Shown: positions 51,178-60,605 of the stretch, in pieces | Position numbering within the stretch: position 1 is the stretch's first letter | How the letters are laid out: every line of letters starts with the position of its first letter | Source of the DNA: VXRJ01 sp965246995 | GTDB taxonomy: Bacteria; Acidobacteriota; Vicinamibacteria; Vicinamibacterales; UBA8438 | Reading direction: 5' to 3' | Length of the DNA stretch: 64,000 nucleotides | NCBI GenBank assembly: GCA_965246995.1 | Contig: OZ252008.1 | Coordinates: 1,612,001-1,676,000, forward strand | The notes under the pieces: generated by a model | Seen by the model: the letters and a program-made list of their open reading frames with translations, nothing else | Database searches by the model: none | Told to the model about the DNA's origin: nothing | Position numbers and translations under genes: made by a program

Positions 51178-52254
51178 TCATTCTGTCGGCTTCCCGTTAC
51201 CGATAGCCTCAACCGCGGCCAGCCGCGCCGCATCCGTCGGGTGAACGTAGCGCTGGAGCATCCGATAGCTCGACCACCCGCCGATCTGCCGAACCGTCTC
51301 CATGTCGACGCCACCGTCAACCAGCATCCGAGACGCGCCGGTGTGCCGCAGGCAGTGGAACGTGACGCCGCCGCCGCGCCGGCCGCAGGGGATGTCGGCC
51401 TGGTGGCAGAGCTTCTGGAACACGCGGATCACGAGGTTCCGTCGAGTGTGCGTCGGCCTGTCTGCCCACGAGAAGTAGCACGGGCCGTCGCCCGGCAAGG
51501 CGTCCAGCGCGTTGCGCAGGCGCGTGGACACGGGCACCTTGTAGCTCTTGCCTGTCTTCGGCTCGAGGACGGTGATGTGGTCGCCGTGATCTTGCTCGCG
51601 CCGCAGGCCCACGACGTCCGAGAGCCGCTGCAAGGTGTCGAGCGCGCACACGACCAGGGCGCGCTCTTCGGCCGTGGCGTGCGCCAACAGGCGCTCTTCC
51701 TCGTGCCGAGTCAAGACGCGGGGCTCTAGGTTTCGCAGCTGTGGTTCCTTGACGCCGGCCGCCGGGTTCGCGCTGAGGTACTTGGGCACGGCGGTCCCGA
51801 GCAGGTGGCGCAGCACTTGGAGATCACGCCCGACCGTTCCGGGCGACACGACCCGGCCCGCCACCTTTTCGGCGCCGCGCCGGGTCCGCCATTCGATGAT
51901 GTCCTCCCGCGTGATCTCGTGCAGGCACCGGTCGTCGAAGTGCCGCCCGAGTTGCCGCAAGATAGAACGTTCGCGGTACTGTCCTCGCTTCTGGGCGGTG
52001 TAGTGGGTCTCGTACCAGTGTCGGTATTCGCGGAACGTGATCTTGGCTTGAGCGGTGGGGAGTTGGTATCGCTCACGCGCGAGGTCAGCCATCGCGGCGG
52101 CGTATACCTCCTGGGCGAGTTGCCGGTTGCGCCGCGACCGTTGGCTCGTGCCGCCGTCGACCGGGATCAGGGTCGACCGCTTGACGGACGCTTGGGCGGG
52201 GCGCGCGAGCGCCATCCAGTAGTACGGACTGTCTGCGCGTTTGTAGATTCCCAT
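51178..52254 (-). CDS. Tyrosine recombinase (integrase)
   Basis: This phage-type site-specific recombinase has 358 residues from the ATG at 52254 (MGIYKRADSPYYWMALARPA); the frame is open to 52371. A SAM-like core-binding domain (SILRQLGRHFDDRCLHEITR) precedes the catalytic domain with Arg I in ALDTLQRLSDVVGL, the HxLRH box (FHCLRHTGASRML) and the nucleophile Tyr in SSYRMLQRYVHPTD. It lies 183 bases from the 3' end of tRNA-Glu and points away from it, as in elements integrated at tRNA genes. Confidence 0.9.
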   Translation of the reverse strand: MGIYKRADSPYYWMALARPAQASVKRSTLIPVDGGTSQRSRRNRQLAQEVYAAAMADLARERYQLPTAQAKITFREYRHWYETHYTAQKRGQYRERSILRQLGRHFDDRCLHEITREDIIEWRTRRGAEKVAGRVVSPGTVGRDLQVLRHLLGTAVPKYLSANPAAGVKEPQLRNLEPRVLTRHEEERLLAHATAEERALVVCALDTLQRLSDVVGLRREQDHGDHITVLEPKTGKSYKVPVSTRLRNALDALPGDGPCYFSWADRPTHTRRNLVIRVFQKLCHQADIPCGRRGGGVTFHCLRHTGASRMLVDGGVDMETVRQIGGWSSYRMLQRYVHPTDAARLAAVEAIGNGKPTE

Positions 52255-52436
52255 GTCGGCTGCCCCCTCTGGCTGGTAGCGTAACCATAGCGTAACGGAC
52301 ACCGTGGGCCACATGGGCTCTTGCGCGTTCTTCCGGGTCGTTGCTATTGCTATGTGGTCCCTTGTAAACACCTGTATTCAGGTGGTTTACTGGTAAATCT
52401 ACCAATAAACACTGGGTTCTGCAAGAGGGAGGGGGA

Positions 52437-52512
52437 TGGCGTCCCCAACGGGATTCGAACCCGTGTCGCAGCCTTGAAAGGGCTGAATCCTAGGCCTCTG
52501 GACGATGGGGAC
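52437..52512 (-). tRNA. tRNA-Glu (UUC)
   Basis: A complete cloverleaf begins GTCCCCATCGTCCAGAGG. The anticodon loop CTTTCAA sits on a CAGCC/GGCTG stem, the T arm holds GGTTCGAAT, and the acceptor end GGGGACG is followed by an encoded CCA. The anticodon TTC reads Glu. Its 3' end is the probable integration target of the neighbouring recombinase. Confidence 0.95.
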
Positions 52513-52599
52513 GCTCGGTAGGTACCCCCTCATTATACAAGCTGCGCGGGTGTGACGCGGCGCCCCCGCTCTCCCACGGACTGCTAGGATCAGGCGGTA

Positions 52600-53640
52600 A
52601 TGCAGGCCGATCTGCGGGAAGCTGTCGACTTCCACCGCGCGATCGTGGCGGAAGGCGCCAAGGCCCTCGTAGGCTACGAGCGCGAGAAGCTGCTCGCCAA
52701 CACGGTTCTCCTGTCCGAGATTCCGACCACCTACGACCGCGAGGCGGAACGGCAGGTGAACGCCGGCAACCTGCTGCTGCGAGGCGTGCCGGGGGTCGGT
52801 AAGACGTTCTTCGGCGTCATCCTGGCCGCCATCAGCGGCGCGCGGTTTGCGCGGTTGCAGGGCCGCGCCGATCTGCAGCCGACCGAGGTGGTCGGTTTCG
52901 AGATGATCAACCCGGCGACCGGCAAGTTCACTACGGAATTCGGCCCACTCGCCTCCGCCGAGGTGATCCTGCTCGACGAGATCAACCGGATCCCGCTCAA
53001 GTCGCAGAGCGCGTTCCTCGAGGCTCTGCAGGATCGGACGGTGACGGTGGGGAAGACGACCCGGAAGTTGCCCGCCTTCAACTTCGCCATCGCGACGATG
53101 AACCCGATCGAGTTGGGGCAGGGGACATTTCCGCTGTCGGAAGCGGCAACCGACCGGTTCGCGATCATGGTTACGATCGGCTATCTCCCGCCCGAAGAGG
53201 AGCAGCGCCTGGTCAACTTCGACTTCAAGAAGGTGGCGCTCAACGGGCTCATGTCGAAAGAGCGGGTGGTGCAGCTCCGCTCCGCCATCACCGACGAGGT
53301 GCACCTGCACGACGCGCTCGGCCGGTACATCCAACGGCTGGTCGCCGCATCGCGCCCCTACGATCCGGAGAACAACTGGCGGCGGCGCTCGCCCTCCGAA
53401 CTGGTGGAGCGCTATGTCGACCTCGGCGCATCGCCGCGGGCGACCATCTGCTGGGGGCGCCTCGTGAAGGTATGGGCGCTGCTGGCGCGGGAGCGGGCGG
53501 ACGTGCACCCCGAGGATGTACAGGACCTCGCGAAATACATCCTGGCGCATCGGATCTGGCTGGCGCCGCACGCAGCGGGGCAGGGGGTCTCGGTCGACGC
53601 CGTGATCACGGACATCATCGAGCAGGTGCCGATCCCATGA
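52600..53640 (+). CDS. MoxR-family AAA+ ATPase
   Basis: This 346-residue protein has Walker A (LLLRGVPGVGKTFFG), Walker B (VILLDEINRIPLKSQ), sensor 1 (FAIATMNPIE) and the MoxR C-terminal lid. It is the first gene of a six-gene operon and acts as a putative chaperone for the VWA-domain proteins that follow. Its stop overlaps the DUF58 start (ATGA). The start at 52600 is 88 bases from the tRNA-Glu gene, so its promoter must lie in that short gap. Confidence 0.93.
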   Translation: MQADLREAVDFHRAIVAEGAKALVGYEREKLLANTVLLSEIPTTYDREAERQVNAGNLLLRGVPGVGKTFFGVILAAISGARFARLQGRADLQPTEVVGFEMINPATGKFTTEFGPLASAEVILLDEINRIPLKSQSAFLEALQDRTVTVGKTTRKLPAFNFAIATMNPIELGQGTFPLSEAATDRFAIMVTIGYLPPEEEQRLVNFDFKKVALNGLMSKERVVQLRSAITDEVHLHDALGRYIQRLVAASRPYDPENNWRRRSPSELVERYVDLGASPRATICWGRLVKVWALLARERADVHPEDVQDLAKYILAHRIWLAPHAAGQGVSVDAVITDIIEQVPIP

Positions 53641-54641
53641 AGGAACGGGTCGCCTCGCCGATCGACGTCCGCGTAGGTGCGCATCCCGACCGGCCGGTTG
53701 GCGCGCCGCCGGCCGTCGCCGGCCCGGGCGCGGTCGCCGTGGACGAAGAAGCGCTCGTCAACTGGACCGAAGTGCAGGACATCGAGCTCGCGATCGTCCG
53801 GCGGATGCGCGAGTACATGACGGGGCAGCACCCGAGCGTGTTCCGTGGCGACGGGTTCGAGTTCGCCGGCCTGCGCGACTGGGAGCCGGGCGACCGGCTC
53901 ACGTCGATCGACTGGGCGCAGTCGACCCTCACCAACTTCTCGCCGATCGTGACGCGGGAGTTCGAGCAACAGAGCACCGCCCGGCTCGTCATCGTCGCCG
54001 ACGCGTCCAGTTCGACCCGGTGCGGTGCGGCCGGCGCGCCGATTGCCCGGACGATCGCCCGGACGGTTGCGACGCTCGCGCTCGCTGCCGCCTTCTTCCA
54101 GGATCAGGTCGGATTGATCACCTTCGACCGGTCATCGCGCCACCTTACGGTCCGGCCGCGCATCGGCCGGAACCATGCCATCCACTGCCTCGATGCGTAT
54201 CAGGCGCTGGTGCACGGCAGCGGCCATGCGGCGGAGCCGCACCGCGTCGACGACAGTATCGGGGGCCTGATCCGCCGGACGTCCCTGGTGCCGGTCATCT
54301 CGGACTTCCTGTTCGAGGGATACGAGGCGCTGCTCGACGAACTGCTCGCGCTGAACGCGACGCACGACCTGTTCGTCGTACTGATTGACAGCCGCAATGC
54401 GTTCGCGCTGCCCACCCTGTCGGCCGGCTGGATCGAGGTGGCCGATGTCGAGACGGGCGAGACGCGCCTCGTTTCCGCGGCTGACCTCGAGCGGATGGGC
54501 GAAGCGGTGGCTGTGTGGCAGGATCGGGTGGAGCAGCGGGCGGCCGAGCTGGGGCTGGAAGTGCTGCGCATCGGCACCGATCCGGATCGCTTCCACGAGC
54601 AGGTAGTCGAGTTCCTGGCGGATCGGCGGCTGAGAAAATGA
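53637..54641 (+). CDS. DUF58 / VWA-like protein
   Basis: This 334-residue protein starts at 53637, with ATGA overlap to the MoxR gene. The DUF58 signature FEFAGLRDWEPGDRLTSIDWAQS is at about residues 78-100. It is followed by an integrin-like domain with a partial MIDAS (IVADASSSTRCG) and a later VISDFLFEGY segment. Partners are the MoxR ATPase and the membrane VWA proteins downstream. It has no signal peptide. Confidence 0.9.
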   Translation: MKERVASPIDVRVGAHPDRPVGAPPAVAGPGAVAVDEEALVNWTEVQDIELAIVRRMREYMTGQHPSVFRGDGFEFAGLRDWEPGDRLTSIDWAQSTLTNFSPIVTREFEQQSTARLVIVADASSSTRCGAAGAPIARTIARTVATLALAAAFFQDQVGLITFDRSSRHLTVRPRIGRNHAIHCLDAYQALVHGSGHAAEPHRVDDSIGGLIRRTSLVPVISDFLFEGYEALLDELLALNATHDLFVVLIDSRNAFALPTLSAGWIEVADVETGETRLVSAADLERMGEAVAVWQDRVEQRAAELGLEVLRIGTDPDRFHEQVVEFLADRRLRK

Positions 54642-55849
54642 TGACCGTCCGACCCTGGCTGACAGTTCTCCTGATTCTGGCCGCGGCGTTGCCGGTCGCG
54701 GCGCAGCCCGAGACCGACCGGGTCCAGGTGGACGCACTGCAGTGCTGGCGCCGGATCAGCGCGCATGCGGTCCATGTGGGCGAGCGTTTCGAGATGCTGC
54801 TCACCTGCGCGGTGGTCGAAACCGACGACGCGCGCGCGGTGCCGGACGATGCCTGGCTGGCGCCCGAGACGCTTGCGGTCTCCCCGTTCGAGGTGCTGGA
54901 CGGCGAACGCTACGCCGATCTGGCGCGCGGCGCCCGCCGTTTCTTCCAGTATCGCTACGCGCTCCGGATCATCGGCGAGGAGTACTTCGGCCTCGACGTC
55001 GAACTGCCGCCGCTCGACATCCGCTACCGGATCGAGCGGTCGCTCGACGGCGGCCCGTTCGTCGAGGGACGCGAGCTGGTGCATCTGCTGCCGGCCGAGC
55101 CGATCCGGGTGCTGTCGCTGGTTCCGGCGAATGCGGCCGGGATCCGCGAGTTGGCGGGCGACACCTTCGGTGATGCCGAGGCGCGGCTGTTCCGGGCGAA
55201 CGCCGCGGTCATCATCGCGGCCGCGTTCGGTCTGGCGGCGCTCCTGGTGCTCCTGGCGGCGGCGCTCCGCCTGCGGGGCGCGCGGCGCGGCGCCGTCGCG
55301 ACAGGTCCGGTCCGCGTCGCTGACTGGCGGGTGGCGCGAGCGCTTCTGGATGAGCTGCGGGCGGTCCGGGCCGCGAGCGAAGCGGAGGGATGGACCGACG
55401 CCCTGGTGGCGCGGGCGCTCGCCGTGTTCCGGGTGGTGGCCGCACTCGCGATCGGCCACCCGGTGGCGCAGCGGCCCCCGGACACGGAAGGCGATGCCGG
55501 CCTGCCGGTCCGGCGGTGGCCGATGCGGGCGGGCGGTGGGTTCGTCTCGTCGGCCGTCACCGTGTCGCAGGTTGCGGCTGCCGTTGATCGGGTTCGCCGT
55601 GACCGCCCGGCAGACGCTGCCGCCGTAGAAGCGGTCCGCGACGCGATGGCGCTCTTCGGCGCGGTCCGCTACGGCCCGGGCGATGACACGCGAGACAACG
55701 GCGACCTGCAGGCTACGCTCGAGAGTGTGATCGACCTGCTGCGGCGCCTGTCGTTCACGACCCTGCCGCCTGCGCAAGCCGTCGAGCGGTGGCGCCGCAC
55801 CTGGACGAACCGGTGGTCCGGCCGGCGCGCTGCGACGGCGACGGAATAA
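54638..55849 (+). CDS. BatD-like membrane-anchored protein
   Basis: This protein has 403 residues; the start overlaps the DUF58 stop (ATGATGA). It has a signal peptide (MMTVRPWLTVLLILAAALPVAAQ), an extracytoplasmic beta-rich domain (DRVQVDALQCWRRISAHAVH... to about residue 185), one transmembrane helix (AAVIIAAAFGLAALLVLLAA) and a cytoplasmic helical tail. Topology and position match BatD of the Bacteroides aerotolerance-type operons, though sequence similarity is only general. Confidence 0.7.
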   Translation: MMTVRPWLTVLLILAAALPVAAQPETDRVQVDALQCWRRISAHAVHVGERFEMLLTCAVVETDDARAVPDDAWLAPETLAVSPFEVLDGERYADLARGARRFFQYRYALRIIGEEYFGLDVELPPLDIRYRIERSLDGGPFVEGRELVHLLPAEPIRVLSLVPANAAGIRELAGDTFGDAEARLFRANAAVIIAAAFGLAALLVLLAAALRLRGARRGAVATGPVRVADWRVARALLDELRAVRAASEAEGWTDALVARALAVFRVVAALAIGHPVAQRPPDTEGDAGLPVRRWPMRAGGGFVSSAVTVSQVAAAVDRVRRDRPADAAAVEAVRDAMALFGAVRYGPGDDTRDNGDLQATLESVIDLLRRLSFTTLPPAQAVERWRRTWTNRWSGRRAATATE

Positions 55850-55859
55850 CACCCACGCC

Positions 55860-56951
55860 ATGCTCATGGAATTGCTGGCGTTGATCACCGACACGCTCCG
55901 GGCGTTGCCGTCGGCGGCCGCCGGAACGTTCGCGTGGCTCCACGTAGAGACGGCGGCGCTCGCGGCCGGCGTACTCCTGCTGTTCGCGGTGGTTGCGCTG
56001 GCGCGTCACCTGCTCCGGGCGCGCAGACCGGGCAACGGCACCGTCGTTCTGCCCGCGGTACTGCCCGGAACGCTGGCGCCCCAGCGGTTGCTCCGTCCGC
56101 TCCGTCACGCTCCGTTCGTCCTTGCACTCGCCGGCCTGGCGGCGTTCGCGGCGGCGTTCGCCGATCCGCACGCCACCCTCGCCCGCTCGGAGGAAACGCA
56201 CCCCGGCCACCGGATCGCGCTCCTGATCGATGCGTCGCTCAGCATGAATACCGCGTTCGCAACCGAGCGGCTGTCGGCGGGGAACACGTTCCTGGCAAAT
56301 GTCGCGGCAGCGGAGTACTTCGTCCGCCGCCGGATGGAAGGGCCGTACCGTGACCTGGTGTCGCTCGTGCAGTTCGGCAACGAGGCGTACATCGTTACGC
56401 CGTTCACCAACGACTACCAGAACATCCTGCTGAGCATCAGCCTGATCGGCACGCCGGAGGAATACCACCGCTTCCCGGATCACGGCACGCTGGTCATGAA
56501 CGCGATCAACCGCGGCGTGCAGTTGTTCCGCACGTTCGACTACCTGGGGGCGGCCGGCAACCTGATCGTCATCTTCAGCGACGGTCAGGATACGCACGCC
56601 CGGTTCGAAGACGTGACGCTCGACGACATCGTGCGCGAGGCGGCGGAGAACGAGATCCCGATTTACTTCATCCGCACGGCCTACGATCAGCAACTGGGCG
56701 ACGTCATCTCCGATCAGCAGTGGAAGCTGGCCGTGGAGCGGACCGGGGGGCGGTTCTTCCCGGCAGAGAACGAGTCGGCGATCCTGGCCGCGATCCATGA
56801 GATCGACCGGCTGGCGGAAGGACAGATCCGCGTCCGCCGCTACGAGGCGCGCGAGCCGCGGTTCGCGCCGTTCGCCTTGGCGGCGGCGCTCAGCTGGATG
56901 GGCGCGGCCGGGCTGATGCTCGGTCTCCGGCCGCTCCGGAGATTCCCATGA
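55860..56951 (+). CDS. VWA-domain membrane protein, BatA-like
   Basis: This 363-residue protein has N-terminal transmembrane segments (ETAALAAGVLLLFAVVALAR and APFVLALAGLAAFAAAFA). A VWA domain follows, with MIDAS residues D-x-S-x-S in LLIDASLSMNT, a Thr in the second loop and D in VIFSDGQDTH. The last helix (FALAAALSWMGAAGLMLG) anchors the C-terminus. The VWA domain should face the periplasm and bind a divalent ion and a partner protein. Confidence 0.88.
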   Translation: MLMELLALITDTLRALPSAAAGTFAWLHVETAALAAGVLLLFAVVALARHLLRARRPGNGTVVLPAVLPGTLAPQRLLRPLRHAPFVLALAGLAAFAAAFADPHATLARSEETHPGHRIALLIDASLSMNTAFATERLSAGNTFLANVAAAEYFVRRRMEGPYRDLVSLVQFGNEAYIVTPFTNDYQNILLSISLIGTPEEYHRFPDHGTLVMNAINRGVQLFRTFDYLGAAGNLIVIFSDGQDTHARFEDVTLDDIVREAAENEIPIYFIRTAYDQQLGDVISDQQWKLAVERTGGRFFPAENESAILAAIHEIDRLAEGQIRVRRYEAREPRFAPFALAAALSWMGAAGLMLGLRPLRRFP

Positions 56952-56970
56952 CGAGCCGCCGACGGGAGGG

Positions 56971-57675
56971 ATGGCAATGAGAACCGGCGTGTCGTACGTG
57001 CTGACGGCGCTGCTGCTCGCCGCAATGGGTGTGGCCGCGTATGGAGCGAGCCAGGTCGATCGGGGGGTGGCTCGCGCGCAACAGCGGATGGCGACGCTCG
57101 ATCTGCGGGCCCCGGCCGCCGCCTACGCCGGTCTGCTCGACGATCTGGACGCCGCGGGTCCGCTGGCGTGGCTGTTCGGCGCCGGGAGAGCCGACCTGGA
57201 GACGCGCCGCGCCGCGGTCCGTTACTGGCAGGGCGACTACGCGGGCTTGCTGGCGGACTACGCAGGCGGGAACGCCGGCGCCGGAGGCGACAACCTGTCG
57301 CTTCAGTTCATCGTGGCGAACGCCGCGACCCGCGCCGCGCTCGATACGCTGGACCCGGAGGCGGCCGACCGCGAGGCAACGCTCCGCGCGCTGGACGGGG
57401 CGATCGACGTCTACCTGGGTGTCTTGCAGCGGAGCCCGGACCATGGGGACGCCGCCTACAACTACGAATACCTGCTCCGGTTGCGGGCAGACCTGGCGTC
57501 GGGCGCGGAAATCCCCCTCAACCCGAACAACCCGCATGGCCGGGAGGGAGAAGCGCCGGAGGATGTGCAGATGGAGGAGATCCGGATCTACGTGCCGGTG
57601 CAGCGTGACGTCGACCCGGAGATCGACGAATCGCCGACCCTCGGCGCGGGCGGCCGGATCCGCCGTCGCGGATAG
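56971..57675 (+). CDS. TPR-like exported protein of the Bat operon
   Basis: This 234-residue protein begins with an N-terminal signal anchor (MRTGVSYVLTALLLAAMGVAAYG). A helical region with VYLGVLQRSPDHGDAAYNYE is reminiscent of a single tetratricopeptide unit, as in BatC/BatE partners. The C-terminus is acidic and disordered (EDVQMEEIRIYVPVQRDVDP). It lies between two VWA genes, 19 bases after the first and 9 before the second, so it is part of the operon. Confidence 0.6.
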   Translation: MAMRTGVSYVLTALLLAAMGVAAYGASQVDRGVARAQQRMATLDLRAPAAAYAGLLDDLDAAGPLAWLFGAGRADLETRRAAVRYWQGDYAGLLADYAGGNAGAGGDNLSLQFIVANAATRAALDTLDPEAADREATLRALDGAIDVYLGVLQRSPDHGDAAYNYEYLLRLRADLASGAEIPLNPNNPHGREGEAPEDVQMEEIRIYVPVQRDVDPEIDESPTLGAGGRIRRRG

Positions 57676-57684
57676 GCGCGAGCG

Positions 57685-58761
57685 ATGTCCGACCTGGAGT
57701 TCGGCCAGCCGGCGTACCTCTGGCTGCTGATCGCGCCGCTGGCGCTCGCCCTGCTCTGGGTTCGCCTGTTCTTCCGGCGGCGGCGTGACATCCGCCAGAT
57801 GCGGGAACAGCGCGCCCTGCCCGTGATCGAACGCCACGCAGCCGGGCGCGGGCTCTGGTTCTGGCTGGCGCTCGTCGGCGCGTCGGCCTGCGTCATCGTG
57901 GCGCTCGCCCGCCCGCAGGCGCTTGTCTCGGTGACGGAGAGCGCCAGCGTCGACTTCGTCGTGCTGCTCGACGGCTCGACCTCGATGCGGGTCACCGATG
58001 TGGCGCCGGATCGCTGGCAACGGTCGGTTTCCTGGCTCCGCACCTTCTCCGAGGTGCTCGGGTGGCGCCGCGAACGGGTAGCGCTGGCGCTCTTCGCCCA
58101 CCGCGCCGCGCCCCAGGTCCGGCTCACCTCCGATCCGAACGCACTCTTCTTCTTCCTCGATCACCTGTCAGACGAGCCCCCGTTCCGGTTGCGCGACGAC
58201 ACGAGTTGGGACACCAACATCGAGGATGGCCTGGACTGGGGCGTCAAGATGATCGACCGGGACGAGGAGCTCTACGGCAGGCGGCTGGGGTCGCGCGCGT
58301 TCGTCGTCCTGTCCGACGGGCAGTCGTGGACCGGGGAAGTGGAGCGCGCCATCCGCGTGGCGCAGGAACGGAACATCCGCATCTACGTCGTCGGGGTGGG
58401 AACCGATGCGGGCGGGTTCATCCCGCAACTGCCGCCGGGGCGCTACGCGGAGCCGGAACCGCCCATCCACTCGGTGCTGGACCGGCAGTCGCTGCGGGCG
58501 ATCGCGCAGGCGGGAGGCGGCGCCTACTTCGAGCTGGGCGCCGAGGCGGACCACGTCGTCGCCTTGCGGATCATCCGCGATGTCCAACGTGCGGCGAGTG
58601 GCACGCTGGAGCGGCGCGAGGCGTTCAGCGACCTCTACTGGCCGTTCCTGCTGGCCGCCGCCATCCTGTTCGGCGTGGGGGTGCTGCTGGTCACCGACCG
58701 GATTCAGCTCTGGTGGCAACTCGCCGCCGCCGCCCTCCTGTTAGTCGCGCTACTGCCCTAA
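57685..58761 (+). CDS. VWA-domain membrane protein, BatB-like
   Basis: This 358-residue protein has two N-terminal helices (YLWLLIAPLALALLWVRLFF and LWFWLALVGASACVIVALA), then a VWA domain with an intact MIDAS (VLLDGSTSMRVT, then TNIEDGL, then LSDGQSW), and a C-terminal helix pair (FLLAAAILFGVGVLLV). It is the last gene of the MoxR/DUF58/Bat operon. Its 3' end overlaps the convergent kinase gene by about 70 bases. Confidence 0.88.
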   Translation: MSDLEFGQPAYLWLLIAPLALALLWVRLFFRRRRDIRQMREQRALPVIERHAAGRGLWFWLALVGASACVIVALARPQALVSVTESASVDFVVLLDGSTSMRVTDVAPDRWQRSVSWLRTFSEVLGWRRERVALALFAHRAAPQVRLTSDPNALFFFLDHLSDEPPFRLRDDTSWDTNIEDGLDWGVKMIDRDEELYGRRLGSRAFVVLSDGQSWTGEVERAIRVAQERNIRIYVVGVGTDAGGFIPQLPPGRYAEPEPPIHSVLDRQSLRAIAQAGGGAYFELGAEADHVVALRIIRDVQRAASGTLERREAFSDLYWPFLLAAAILFGVGVLLVTDRIQLWWQLAAAALLLVALLP

Positions 58762-60307
58762 TGGTGCGTGCGGCTCGCTCCACCGCCTCCGCCTCCCCCG
58801 ACGCGTCGATCGTGGTCCACGCAGCGGGCGGCGCGATTCGTTGCGCCTGCGCCGCGGCGACATCCGGCGTCGCATCCGACGCATCGCCGCTGCCGCCGGC
58901 CAGGCGGGTTGACACCGTTCCGAGCGGCGCATCAAGCCACAAGCCGGTGAACCGGACACCGGCATCGCGCGCCACGCTCGCGATCGCGTCGCGCTGGTTC
59001 GAATCCGGCCAGACCGCATCGACGATCACGCCATGTCCGGCGTCCAGTACCGCACGCGCACGGTCGAGGAGCGTCGCGTATACGCGACGGCTTGCCTCCG
59101 CCGTATAGCCCTCCGGTCCGAGCGGCGTCTCGGGCGCCACGCCGAACAGGCGCTTCCGTTCGATATCGCTGCGGAGCAGGACCGCGCCGGGCGCCGGACC
59201 GGCCGCCGGCGCGAGTCGGCGCGCGAGCGTCGACTTGCCGCTGCCGGAGACGCCGCCGATCGCCACCAGCCGCGGTGTGTGCGGCGCGATCACGTCGAGC
59301 GCCAGGTCGAGGTACGACCGTGCATCGTCGCGCAACCGGATGGCCTCTGCGGCAGTGGTCTGCAGCGACGCGGCGGTGGCGCAGATCTTCGCGCGCACGG
59401 CGGCGCGAACGGACAGGAAGAGCGGCAGCAACCCGAGGCCGCCGATGTCGCCGGTCCGCTCGACATAGCGGTTGAGCACGACGTTCGCATGCGTGTCCAG
59501 TCCGCGCTGCAGCAGGTCCATCATCAGGAACGCGGCGTCGTACCAGGTGTCGATGCACGAGAACGCATCGTCGAACTCGATGCAGTCGAAGATGGTCGTC
59601 TCACCGTCTACGAGGCAGGCGTTGCGGAGATGCAGGTCGCCGTGGCAGTGGCGGACCAACCCTTGCGCGCGCCGCGCATCGAGCCGCGCCCCGCACCGCG
59701 CGAGCTGGGCGAGGCTGGCCTCGGCCAGCCGTTCGCAGGCATCACCATCGAGCGCGCCGGCCCCATAGGTTGCCAGGCCGTCCCGGTTCCCGAGGATCAC
59801 GCCGCGCATCGCCTCTGCGCCGCCATGATCCCGCCGCGGGTCGGCGGCCTGGTGCAACTGGGCCATCGCATCCGCGAGCGGCGGCATCAGCGCCAGATCG
59901 AGTGCGCCGCGTTCCGCCAGCCGGTCGAACTGCGTGGCCGGATCGAACCGCGTCATCTCGAGCAGGTAGTCGATGGCGCGGCCCGCGTTGCCGTCGATGT
60001 GGAACCGGCCGTCAGTGGTTTGGCGGACGGTCCGGACCGTCCGATACACGGCAGGGGCAGTCCGCCGATTCAGACGCAGCTCTTCCAGCAGGTAGTGCCG
60101 GCGGCGTGCCGCCGTCGTGTAGTCGAGGTAGTCGTACCGGACGGCCCGCTTCAGTTTCCAGGCGTGCCGGCCAGCGAGAAAGACGACCGAGGCGTGGGTC
60201 TCGACCCGGCCGACCGGTCCGTCGTCCGACCCATGCGCCGCCGGTGTAGAAAGCCAGTCGATCAGCGCACGCTGGGATTCCAGACCGGTCTCCAGGGGCG
60301 GGACCAC
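58691..60307 (-). CDS. Bifunctional APH-like/P-loop kinase protein
   Basis: This 538-residue protein starts at a GTG at 60307. The N-terminal half is an aminoglycoside-phosphotransferase-like fold (VETHASVVFLAGRHAWKLKR; catalytic loop LVRHCHGDLHLRNACLV; DFG-like IFDCIEFDDAF). The C-terminal half is a P-loop kinase (LVAIGGVSGSGKSTLARRLA) with a later VIVDAVWPDSNQRDAI segment. Such fusions are widespread in bacteria, and their small-molecule substrate is not established. Antibiotic resistance should not be inferred from the name. Confidence 0.88.
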   Translation of the reverse strand: MVPPLETGLESQRALIDWLSTPAAHGSDDGPVGRVETHASVVFLAGRHAWKLKRAVRYDYLDYTTAARRRHYLLEELRLNRRTAPAVYRTVRTVRQTTDGRFHIDGNAGRAIDYLLEMTRFDPATQFDRLAERGALDLALMPPLADAMAQLHQAADPRRDHGGAEAMRGVILGNRDGLATYGAGALDGDACERLAEASLAQLARCGARLDARRAQGLVRHCHGDLHLRNACLVDGETTIFDCIEFDDAFSCIDTWYDAAFLMMDLLQRGLDTHANVVLNRYVERTGDIGGLGLLPLFLSVRAAVRAKICATAASLQTTAAEAIRLRDDARSYLDLALDVIAPHTPRLVAIGGVSGSGKSTLARRLAPAAGPAPGAVLLRSDIERKRLFGVAPETPLGPEGYTAEASRRVYATLLDRARAVLDAGHGVIVDAVWPDSNQRDAIASVARDAGVRFTGLWLDAPLGTVSTRLAGGSGDASDATPDVAAAQAQRIAPPAAWTTIDASGEAEAVERAARTIRAVARLTGGRRRRVATRAESGR

Positions 60308-60409
60308 TTACGCGAGGGCGCGCTCGAACAGCGCGGGCAGGCGGCTCGAGGCCCGTTCCGCCCGCGCCTCGTGGTAGACCCGGTCGTCGACAATGCGTTC
60401 GTCACACAT
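60308..60409 (-). CDS. Possible small ORF upstream of the APH/kinase gene (33 aa)
   Basis: The ATG at 60409 opens MCDERIVDDRVYHEARAERA and ends ALFERALA with a TAA that touches the GTG of the kinase gene. The composition is normal and the junction suggests coupling. However, the ORF is short and has only a weak ribosome site. Confidence 0.35.
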   Translation of the reverse strand: MCDERIVDDRVYHEARAERASSRLPALFERALA

Positions 60410-60605
60410 GCTGACCTGGCCCGTGGATGGCGCGCCGCGCCGGGTATCGGACCGGGCCCGATTATAGGGCGCGGCCGGGCGGAATTCGAGCAGCGGGATT
60501 TCGAGTTTCTGGATTCCCGTCGACGATTTTCATTGACTGGAGCGACCTCCGGGTGTATCTACCGCAGAGGTTGTTCCTGCTGGGCAGGGATACAGGAGGT
60601 CTGCG

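Noticed and set aside
54200..55894. 564-codon minus-strand ORF
   Set aside because: It is antisense to the DUF58 and BatD-like genes and has Arg-rich composition without motifs.
58691..60307. Aminoglycoside resistance gene
   Set aside because: The APH-like fold is fused to a P-loop kinase, a widespread family without demonstrated resistance. Nothing here indicates drug modification.
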